DNA of 64,000 bases, taken from Corynebacterium efficiens YS-314 (GTDB taxonomy: Bacteria; Actinomycetota; Actinomycetes; Mycobacteriales; Mycobacteriaceae). The position numbers and the translations under genes are program-made. The stretch lies in assembly GCF_000011305.1 (NCBI RefSeq), contig NC_004369.1, positions 1,488,001 to 1,552,000 on the forward strand. The letters run 5' to 3'. This document shows, piece by piece, positions 27,228-34,078 of the stretch. A model generated the notes under the pieces. The model was not told the origin of the DNA. It saw nothing but the letters and a program-made list of their open reading frames with translations, and ran no database searches. Numbering within the stretch: the stretch's first letter is position 1; each line of letters starts with the position of its first letter.

Positions 27228-28052
27228 ATGACCAGTGTGGAAATCAGAGTCGTCCTCATTCTGCTTGTCCTGGTGCTGCTGTTCGGACTGGTGATCTGGG
27301 CGATTTCCACCGTGCTGCGCCGACGCCGCATGGAGGAGATCAACAGGGGGCCGGGCAACCCGGAGGAACCGGCCCCCACTCAGCCGTGGCGCAGGTTCAC
27401 CGGTGCACTGGCGGCTCCCCATGCCCGCCCGGAGTGGGTGCGGGTGCGGGAGAACAGGCGGCTGCACTCGGCGGACCAGGTGTATTTCGGTTTCGCCTCG
27501 GTACTGTCCCCCTTCACCGTGATCAATGCACTGCGCGCAGACTGGGGTGTTCGGAACGCCGATCAGGCGCGCACACGTCTCAGCCAGGCGCAGCAGGTCA
27601 TCACCGAGCACGCCGCTGCGGTGCTCGCGCAGCGGGGCCTGCCGGAGGACGCAGGGGAGTTCCGCGCGAAGCTGGTGCGCGCAGGTGCGCCCGGGGAGCT
27701 TGTCGACGACTTCCTGGCCCACACCGATGCTGCCCCCGATCCCCAGGTCATCATCGATGCAGACGGCCTGGCCTTCGACATCGCACGGGTGGCCAACCTC
27801 GCCCGCTGGTCGGGGTATGTCCGCTACGTGGACCCCGATCAGTGCACGGAGCATCTGGACGCCCTGGGCATCGCTGCGGTGGCGGTGTTCCGCAGCTGGG
27901 ATGATTTCGCCGATGCTTTCCTGGCAGGACAGGCCACCCGGTTCAAGGGCGGGGCCAAGCATTACACCCAGGCCGTGGAGTGGCTACGCACCGATACGGA
28001 CAGCCCCTGGTTCCGCCAGCCGTGGATCACGGCGGTGACCACACCCCGGTAG
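27228..28052 (+). CDS. Membrane-anchored DUF1266 protein
   Basis: 274 aa. One N-terminal transmembrane helix (about residues 7-28) is followed by an RRRR cluster, a proline-rich linker and a cytoplasmic domain. The end matches DUF1266: FDIARVANLARWSGYV, then SWDDFADAFLAGQATR, and SPWFRQPW at the C-terminus. These aromatic motifs are the family signature; its function is unknown. TAGCGT at 27216-27221 ends 6 nt before the ATG, so it is probably leaderless. It is divergent from the ABC operon. Confidence 0.75.
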   Translation: MTSVEIRVVLILLVLVLLFGLVIWAISTVLRRRRMEEINRGPGNPEEPAPTQPWRRFTGALAAPHARPEWVRVRENRRLHSADQVYFGFASVLSPFTVINALRADWGVRNADQARTRLSQAQQVITEHAAAVLAQRGLPEDAGEFRAKLVRAGAPGELVDDFLAHTDAAPDPQVIIDADGLAFDIARVANLARWSGYVRYVDPDQCTEHLDALGIAAVAVFRSWDDFADAFLAGQATRFKGGAKHYTQAVEWLRTDTDSPWFRQPWITAVTTPR

Positions 28053-28224
28053 AGCGAATGGGTTTATGAGGCGGTTTTCCTGATACATGGAGACTGGGGG
28101 GTGCTCAGTTGGTAGGTCCCATCTCAGCTTGTTGGTAGAGCCTTCTGATTAACCCATGAAGAGACTGTAAGTAGGTGATCTCGATTAGGCTGTTCAACCT
28201 AATCCCAAAATCTCTCTATATCGA
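28053..28224. promoter_or_regulatory. Upstream region of the interrupted ATPase, with 20-bp palindrome
   Basis: AT-richer than its surroundings and without a gene. At 28184-28203 the sequence ATTAGGCTGTTCAACCTAAT is a near-perfect palindrome, 21 bp before the ATPase ATG. It is probably an operator or part of the promoter. TATATC at 28218-28223 lies too close to the ATG to serve a leaderless start. Confidence 0.5.
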
Positions 28225-28537
28225 ATGGATGATTCAGCCTTGAATTCCAGCACCGGGCCTATTGTAAAAATGATCAAACTTATCGATGGGGAAGAAATCG
28301 AGTTGGGTGAGGGGGCCGTTTTTGCGCTGGTAGGTGCGAATAACTCAGGAAAAACCTACTTTCTCAAAACCCTTCGAGCTCAATTACACGGCGATACCAT
28401 TCAAGAGGTGTCTGCTGACGGCGGGCTAATCGAGGGGATAAAAATGCAGTGGGCTACCGCATCAGCCCAGATGCCCGAATATCTAGAGAATCTCGCCGAT
28501 CACCACTTCCAGCGAAATGAAAGAAATTATCGCCTAG

Positions 28538-29538
28538 ATGAGTAAGTCCTAATAGAGTTCCCCGACGAAAAGGTCTATACAAAAATACGGGGAGAGTGTT
28601 TGAGTTGAAGGTGTGAACAATAACCTAAACACTCTCCTGACCACACTCTACGTCACCTTAGTCGACGATGTCTTGCCTTCTTTAGGTATCAATCGCACCC
28701 ACCGACCAGGTAGAAAACCAGCCCTGGACGACGCCGAGCTCCTCTGCCTGGTCATCGCCCAACACCTCCTGCACGGCACCTCATCGGAGACACGATGGGT
28801 GCGCTACGCCCACCAACACTTCAGTGAGATGTTTCCCGATATCCCGCAACAATCCGGGTATAACAAACGCGTCCGTGCCGCTAGTTCACTGATTTCGCTG
28901 GTGATCACTGCCCTGGCTCGAGATACCGCCTCCTGGTACGACCTGTGCCGTTTGCTCGATTCCACGCCAATTCCGTGTGCGATGTCAAGAGAAACGGTGA
29001 AACGATCAGATCTGGCCGGGTATGCCAACTATGGGTATTGCGCGTCGCATTCGCGGTATTTCTGGGGGTTTCGTCTCTACCTGGTGTGTGCCCCGGATGG
29101 AATGCCGGTGATCTGGGGACTGGCTGATCCAAAGATTGGGGAACGCGAGGCTGCCATGGTGTTATTAGCCCATGACCAGCATCTTCTTTCTACGGGCCAG
29201 GTGATTGTGGCGGATAAGGGGTTTGCCGGTTGTGACTTTGAGGGGTTTATCTCCCACGAGCTGGGTGTGGAGTTGATTCGCCCGGATCGCAAGAATGAGG
29301 CTCACAGGTATGGGGATCTTGGCGGGATCAGGCAGTGGGTGGAATCCGTGTTCGACACCCTCAAGGACCAGTTGGGATTGGAGCACCACCGGGCAAGAAG
29401 CCCTGGTGGTGTCTATGCCAAGGTGGCGGGCAAGTTGTTGGCGTTAGCATCTGTGATCTGGCATAACTGGCGTATCGGTGCACCTGATAAGCGCTCACTG
29501 ACAGCTTATGATCACTGAACCTATTAGGACTTAATCAT
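28538..29538 (+). mobile_element. IS982-family insertion sequence, 1001 bp
   Basis: Terminal repeats start ATGAGTAAGTCCTAATAG on the left (28538-28555). On the right, read inward from 29538, they start ATGATTAAGTCCTAATAG. CTAG flanks both ends (28534-28537 and 29539-29542) and serves as target duplication. CTAG is itself palindromic, so the exact split between element and target has slight ambiguity. One transposase gene fills the element. Removing it restores the host frame. Confidence 0.88.
28613..29518 (+). CDS. IS982-family transposase
   Basis: 301 aa DDE transposase. Family landmarks are PGRKPALDDAELLCLVIAQ near the start, then SGYNKRVRA, the first catalytic region LLDSTPIPC, the central SHSRYFWGFRLYLV, the second aspartate in VADKGFAG, and the C-terminal glutamate region RQWVESVFDTLKDQL. 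WHNWRIGAPDKRSLTAYDH closes the protein. A GTG start at 28613 gives full length. No frameshift is seen, so it may be active. It reads in the same direction as the gene it interrupts. Confidence 0.9.
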   Translation: MNNNLNTLLTTLYVTLVDDVLPSLGINRTHRPGRKPALDDAELLCLVIAQHLLHGTSSETRWVRYAHQHFSEMFPDIPQQSGYNKRVRAASSLISLVITALARDTASWYDLCRLLDSTPIPCAMSRETVKRSDLAGYANYGYCASHSRYFWGFRLYLVCAPDGMPVIWGLADPKIGEREAAMVLLAHDQHLLSTGQVIVADKGFAGCDFEGFISHELGVELIRPDRKNEAHRYGDLGGIRQWVESVFDTLKDQLGLEHHRARSPGGVYAKVAGKLLALASVIWHNWRIGAPDKRSLTAYDH

Positions 29539-30920
29539 CTAGGTGACGGGATAAAACATAAAGGGCGATCGTTCCTGGATATTGCGCAATTAACAGAAGT
29601 TGATTTTTTCCAACGGCACTTGGGGGCGTTTGCAGGAATTTTTGTTCAGTACGATGATGCCATAGACAGAGTGCTCGAAACTGATCTAAAAGAGCAGGTC
29701 AACCCCCAAGCGAGAATGAACGTTTCTTGTATCCAAAGCGTCCACGCTTCAGCCGAATCTTTTCAAAAGGTCTCAACCTATTTCAAAATGATCTTTGGAG
29801 AGGATATTTCCTTCTATGACCAGTATGGGAAACTCGGTTTCATTCTGGGCAGCCCTTTAGAAGGAGGCTCTCGCTACGGAGAAGCACTTAATAAAGCAAC
29901 CGTCCAATATCAAGAACGCCAACCTAAAATCTGGAACCAAGGTTTAGGCATGCGGAGTGTGCTGGGTCTACTCTTGAGAATTTTCGCTGGGGACAAGAAA
30001 GTTATTCTCTGCGATGAACCCGAAGCATTCCTGCATCCTCCTCAAGCTGCACGACTTGGGACAGTATTGGCGGAGGTGGCTAAAGAATTGAAAAAGCAGA
30101 TTTTTGTGGCAACTCACGACAGGAATTTGCTTAATGGCCTGACTGCATCTGGGGCTGGAAATGTTCACGTGCAGCGGCTTGCCCGCACGGAGGCTGGTTT
30201 TACCTCCCAGGCGGTACCTTCAGAAGCCTTGAGAGGAGCTCGTGCCAAGAGTCTCATTAGGTATACGCCTCTCCTAGATTCCCTCTTCTCGTCAGCCACT
30301 ATTTTGGTGGAAAACGAACAAGACGCGTATTTTCTGAGCGAGGCTATTTCTCACGTGATCGAAAAAGAATCACCGGAGGTCAACATCTCCATAGATGATT
30401 TCTTATTTATCGGCACTGGGGGAAAGGATTTGCTAGGAAAAATTGCCAAGATATTAGAATCAATGCATTCGAATGTGATAATAGCTTGCGATTTCGATAT
30501 CTTGACCCAAAAAGGACAGTTCAAGTCTCTCTTGAAAGAAATAGGTGAGTGGGATGATGAAATTGACGCATCTTACGAGAACTTGGTCAATGTAGCTCGC
30601 AAGAATCCGGAATATTCGGCACAAAATGCTGAGAGTATACTCAAGACCTTCAAGAACTCGGGGATACGTTCGCCTCTTCCAACCTTTAATGAGGCTGGGG
30701 CTGAGTTTCTAAGAAAGATGGACGCGGTGGGCGTTTGCATTAACCAGGTTGGTGAGTTGGAAGACTTCGACAAAGCAACGCTTAAAAAACTCGGCGCAAA
30801 AGGTAAGCCATTATGGCCCCATAATGCAATCGAAGCTGGGGCCGCAGAAGGGGAAGAGGCATGCTGTTATGCCCAGCGGATCGTTCAGGCTGCCTTAGCG
30901 GGACTCTGAAATCGAGCCCA

Positions 30921-31937
30921 TTATGCCGGCTTGCTCTCGACCATGACCGCGGAGTCGAGTGCGCGGGTGGAGGTGACCCGCTCGATGAACATCACCAGGG
31001 CCACCACGACGGCACCGATGATGATCGCGGTGATGACAGGCCAGGTCTCACCGGAGGGGCTGAGCAGATTGGCATCGGAGTCCTGCCACGGCCACAGGGC
31101 ACGCAGCGAACCGAGCATGAGGCCGGCCATCACGGTCAGGGTGATGGTGCGGTGGTGCTCCAGGATGTAGGACAGGATCTTGATGAACAGCGCGATACCG
31201 GTGACCGCGCCGATAATGAACACGCCGATGATGTCCCATTCGCGGTTGGACAGCGCGGACATGATCGGGGCGTAGAGACCCATGGCGAGCAGGAAGAAGG
31301 ACCCCGATACGCCCGGCAGCACCAGGGCACACACCGCAATGGCCGCGGCGATGAAGATGATGATCAGCGACGGGTTCTCCTGTGGCGCGGAAGTGATGCT
31401 CGTGCCGAAGAAGGAGATCACCGCGCACACCAGGAACAGGGGGATGAGCAGCGACAGGCGCTTCTTTGCGCGACGGCCGTCCATCATGCCGATCGGCACG
31501 AGGATAGAGACCGCCACCATGCCCAGGAACAGGCCGCGGGAGATCTCGGGGTGGTTCTCCACGAAGTTGGACAGCACGGTGGACAGGGTGAACACCGCGG
31601 TGACCATGCCGACGCCCACGGCGCCGAGGAACCACCAGTCGATACCGGCCACGGCCGACTTCAACCGGGAACGGTCCTTGATAGACACCTTGATCAGGTC
31701 GATGAGTTTCTCACCGTTGTGCAGGGCGCGCTCGTACAGGCCGATGACCAGGGCGACTGTGCCACCGGAGATGCCCGGCACCAGCTCAGCCATGCCGATC
31801 AATCCGCCGCGGATGAAGTTCCACAGCACCGCCAGTGGCGTCTTCTTCGTTTTGGCGGGGTAGACGTGGTGGGGGGTCGTGGTGCCCGGTGAGTCCGGGA
31901 GCTCTGTCTGCGTGGCGTCGTGGTTGGTGGCGCTCAT
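30921..31937 (-). CDS. DUF368 membrane protein, probable polyprenyl-phosphate translocase
   Basis: About 338 aa with 8-9 hydrophobic segments. It begins with a polar tail, then GGLIGMAELVPGISGGTVALVIG, the DUF368 signature; a second related segment is ALVLPGVSGSFFLLAMGLY. DUF368 proteins were recently shown to return undecaprenyl phosphate across the membrane for reuse in wall synthesis (PopT); here decaprenyl phosphate would be the corynebacterial carrier, by inference. The start MSATNHD is preferred to an ATG 12 codons upstream. It converges with the foreign ATPase gene. Confidence 0.82.
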   Translation of the reverse strand: MSATNHDATQTELPDSPGTTTPHHVYPAKTKKTPLAVLWNFIRGGLIGMAELVPGISGGTVALVIGLYERALHNGEKLIDLIKVSIKDRSRLKSAVAGIDWWFLGAVGVGMVTAVFTLSTVLSNFVENHPEISRGLFLGMVAVSILVPIGMMDGRRAKKRLSLLIPLFLVCAVISFFGTSITSAPQENPSLIIIFIAAAIAVCALVLPGVSGSFFLLAMGLYAPIMSALSNREWDIIGVFIIGAVTGIALFIKILSYILEHHRTITLTVMAGLMLGSLRALWPWQDSDANLLSPSGETWPVITAIIIGAVVVALVMFIERVTSTRALDSAVMVESKPA

Positions 31938-32010
31938 AGGGTTATACGGTCTTTCGTCGCTAACGGGGGTCAAACGATTAGAACTATACGGGGATCGGGG
32001 CGGTAAATGT

Positions 32011-32268
32011 TTATCGACGGGCCACTGTGAGCACGGTCATGCCGGCGAGCAGGCTGGCCGCTGCCACCAGGATCCACCACACCCACACCGGGATCACCGT
32101 GTTCCAGATGGTGATGACGACACCGAAGAACATCGTGGTGAGGATCGCCTCCACGCCCGTGCGCACCGGTGGGTGGGAGCGCCGCTGCAGGCGTCGGAAA
32201 GCCTGGAGGAGGGAGAGGGCTGCGGCGAGGATCAGCACCCAGCCGATGATGAGGTTGAAATCCCACAT
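32011..32268 (-). CDS. Small membrane protein with two to three helices
   Basis: 85 aa: FNLIIGWVLILAAALSLL (helix 1), a basic loop (FRRLQRRSHPPVR), then AILTTMFFGVVITIWNTVI and WWILVAAASLLAGM. The ATG overlaps the last base of the upstream serine-hydrolase stop (TGATG), so it is translated together with that gene. Not recognised beyond this. It may be an accessory of the hydrolase or of a transport step. Confidence 0.65.
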   Translation of the reverse strand: MWDFNLIIGWVLILAAALSLLQAFRRLQRRSHPPVRTGVEAILTTMFFGVVITIWNTVIPVWVWWILVAAASLLAGMTVLTVARR

Positions 32269-33296
32269 CAGACCGCCTCCTTCGTTCGGGCGTGGTCTAA
32301 CAGGACCCGCCCCAGGTCCTCCATGCCGGCGTTGGTGTCGGTGATGGCAAACGTCGCCGTATTAGTGGAAGGGTCAATCAGCAGCATGGACATGAAACCA
32401 CCGGTCCCACCGTTGTGGAAGACGGTGTCGCCGGTGTCGTGGGCCCAGGTGTAATCCGGCAGGGGTGAGCTCAGCACATGATCAGCCCAGACGGCCATGT
32501 CCCGGGCAGTGGAGCGCAGCGCTCCGGCCGGGGCGTCGGCCTCCATCTCCCACGGGGTGGATTCCCGCCCGCGGGTGGTCAGGCCCCGTGGGGCGTCCCC
32601 GGGTACAGATCCGGGGGTCATGAGGTAGGTGTCCTCCATGCCCAGTGGAGCCAGGATCTCATCCTGGATCAGGGTGGGGTAGCAGGTGCCGGCGGCTTCG
32701 GCCAGCAGTTGCCCCAGCAGGGCGAACCCGAAGTTGGAGTAGGCGACCTCCCCGCGGTCAGTCAGGGAGGCGTCCCGGGCGGCGTCGAGGAGTTCCTCCC
32801 GCGTGTGGTCGGCATAGGGATTGCTACCGGTGACCGAGGCGATGAACTGCGGCAGTCCCATCTTTGCCAGACGTGGCAGACCGGAGGTGTGGGCGGCCAG
32901 CTCCTCCAGGGTGACATCGTTGATCTCTGAACCGGTGGCCTCGATGATCTCGCCAACCGTGGTGTCCAGGGTCAGTTCCCCGCGGTCGACGGCCCGGGTG
33001 AGCAGGTCCGCGGTGAAGGTCTTGGTGATGGACCCGATCTCGAACTCGGTGTGTTCATCTGATCCCAGGCCGGCAAACGTGGCCTGTCCGTCCCGGAGGA
33101 TGAATGCCGAGATGTTCCGGCTTCCCGGTGGTGCGTGCTCCGCGAGGATGGTCGCCAGGGTGGGATCACCGGTGTGCCGGGTGGCGGTGGTGATGGGCCT
33201 GGGACCGATGGCAAGGGCGAGCGCTGCCGTGGCGATGGCGGCAGTCAGGGCCAGTGCTGCGGTGACGATGGTGAGGATGGTGGTTGTTCTGCGCAT
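32268..33296 (-). CDS. Beta-lactamase-family serine hydrolase, exported
   Basis: 342 aa. An N-terminal helix (residues 6-30) acts as signal or anchor. The class-C beta-lactamase / DD-peptidase fold follows: the nucleophile motif SxxK appears as SITKTF (about residue 92), YxN as YSNFG, and a late HNGGTGGF matches the HxG/KTG position. Relatives include D-aminopeptidases, esterases and carboxypeptidases; the substrate is not known. It starts 6 bp after the ArsR-like regulator stop and overlaps the small membrane protein, forming one operon under that regulator. Confidence 0.83.
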   Translation of the reverse strand: MRRTTTILTIVTAALALTAAIATAALALAIGPRPITTATRHTGDPTLATILAEHAPPGSRNISAFILRDGQATFAGLGSDEHTEFEIGSITKTFTADLLTRAVDRGELTLDTTVGEIIEATGSEINDVTLEELAAHTSGLPRLAKMGLPQFIASVTGSNPYADHTREELLDAARDASLTDRGEVAYSNFGFALLGQLLAEAAGTCYPTLIQDEILAPLGMEDTYLMTPGSVPGDAPRGLTTRGRESTPWEMEADAPAGALRSTARDMAVWADHVLSSPLPDYTWAHDTGDTVFHNGGTGGFMSMLLIDPSTNTATFAITDTNAGMEDLGRVLLDHARTKEAV

Positions 33297-33302
33297 GGTG
33301 GG

Positions 33303-33770
33303 TTATGCCTCCTCCATGGCCAGGATGATCGCCAGCAGGGCCACCACCCGTTTCGGCCTGATCGAATGATGCCCGCGGGAATCCTTCTGAATCCAGCCTG
33401 CAGACTGAAGTGCGGACAGGTGGTGGTATCCGGTGCCGGTGGAGGTGACGATGCCCGCTTCCACCAGCTCGGCCACGGAAGCCGGGTGATGAAGCAGATG
33501 CTGCAGGATTCGGCCCCGCACCGGGTGGGCGGTGGCAGCCAGGTTGGTCATCGTCTCATCCCAGGACGCCCCGGTGAGATGCGCGGTGGGTCGCTCCCAT
33601 TCATAGGCGTAGGTGGCATCCCCGATGTTGACCTCACCTCGGTAGCCCACGGAGCCCGTGGTCTCTGAGCCGCCAGGGGAGGGGGTGGTGCCCTCCAGGG
33701 CATCGACACGTTCCTCCAGCGCGCGCATGCGATCGAGGAGCTCATTCATCCTGCCGGCCAGTGATTCCAT
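33303..33770 (-). CDS. ArsR-like winged-helix regulator
   Basis: About 155 aa. The N-terminal 35 residues form a coiled coil (MNELLDRMRALEERVDALEG), followed by a low-complexity linker. The winged helix is HPVRGRILQHLLHHPASVAE, then TGTGYHHLSALQSAGWIQ, the DNA-recognition helix. No metal-binding cysteine pair is visible, so the signal is not obvious. The start MESLAGRM is chosen because the longer frame would run through the tRNA-Leu gene. A palindrome lies just before the start and may be the autoregulatory site. Confidence 0.78.
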   Translation of the reverse strand: MESLAGRMNELLDRMRALEERVDALEGTTPSPGGSETTGSVGYRGEVNIGDATYAYEWERPTAHLTGASWDETMTNLAATAHPVRGRILQHLLHHPASVAELVEAGIVTSTGTGYHHLSALQSAGWIQKDSRGHHSIRPKRVVALLAIILAMEEA

Positions 33771-33780
33771 AATTCTACAG

Positions 33781-33796
33781 TTCCAGAATTCTAGAA
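33781..33796. promoter_or_regulatory. Palindromic operator before the ArsR-like gene
   Basis: TTCCAGAATTCTAGAA differs from a perfect palindrome by one pair. It lies 11-26 bp before the regulator start, in the region expected for its promoter, so autoregulation is likely (inference). Confidence 0.55.
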
Positions 33797-33822
33797 GTGC
33801 CGCAAGGGGAGGGCATGAAAAA

Positions 33823-33861
33823 GCCGCCGCCCTCCATCCCGATAGGGATGAAGGGCGGCGG
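33823..33861 (-). terminator. Rho-independent terminator of tRNA-Leu
   Basis: A long stem, CCGCCGCCCT with CATCCC inside, pairs across a short loop. On the minus strand it is followed by a run of five T (33818-33822). It lies about 16 bp beyond the tRNA 3' end. Confidence 0.85.
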
Positions 33862-33876
33862 ATAAGGGTGAAGATC

Positions 33877-33953
33877 TGGTGCCCCAGGTGGGACTCGAAC
33901 CCACACTGGACGGGTTTTGAATCCGTTGCCTCTGCCAATTGGGCTACTAGGGC
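33877..33953 (-). tRNA. tRNA-Leu(CAA), encoded CCA, short variable loop
   Basis: Cloverleaf of 77 nt including CCA. The acceptor stem GCCCTAG pairs with CTGGGGC, the D-loop contains GG, the T-stem is GTGGG/CCCAC with TTCGAGT loop, and the anticodon loop is TTCAAAA, giving CAA. The variable region is only five bases (CCAGT), whereas leucine tRNAs normally have a long arm. The last anticodon-stem pair is an A-C mismatch. Assignment as Leu follows the anticodon. Peptide-like frames read through this tRNA are not genes. Confidence 0.78.
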
Positions 33954-34078
33954 GTACACAGGCGTGCAGTGCTAAAGCAATATTAGACCACCGTGGAAAA
34001 ACATGGAAAACCGACCCCCGGTTAACCGGGCATGCCCCCTTGGGGCACCTGGTTTTGCTCTGGCCTAGACTCGGGGAG

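Larger units (their letters stand above)
28225..30909 (+). pseudogene. OLD-like AAA ATPase with TOPRIM domain, interrupted by an IS982-family element
   Basis: Removing the insertion (one CTAG copy kept) joins 28225-28537 to 29543-30909 in frame, giving a 559-aa protein. The N-terminal ATPase has Walker A GANNSGKT (residues 37-44). After the junction come LGLLLRIFAGDKKVILCDE (Walker B) and ATHDRNLL. The C-terminal half has ILVENEQDAYFL and ACDFDIL, the acidic motifs of an OLD-family TOPRIM nuclease. Such ATPase-nucleases act in phage defence (OLD, Gabija-type). The gene has clearly lower GC than its neighbours and ends 11 bp from the convergent DUF368 gene, so it looks acquired. As it stands, the product stops after 106 codons. 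A downstream TTG at 29620 could yield only the second part. Confidence 0.87.

Noticed and set aside
28184..28203. DtxR iron box
   Set aside because: Outer TTAGG/CCTAA match but the spacing is one base short and the central TA pairs are missing; kept only as an unnamed palindrome.
33771..33959. N-terminal extension of the ArsR-like protein (starting MYALVAQLAEATDSKP)
   Set aside because: This stretch is the translated tRNA-Leu gene and its terminator. The coiled-coil start at 33770 is the natural one.
33917..34078. Upstream extension of polA
   Set aside because: It crosses the tRNA on the opposite strand. The GTG at 34079 has a -10 box at the right distance and gives the normal N-terminus.
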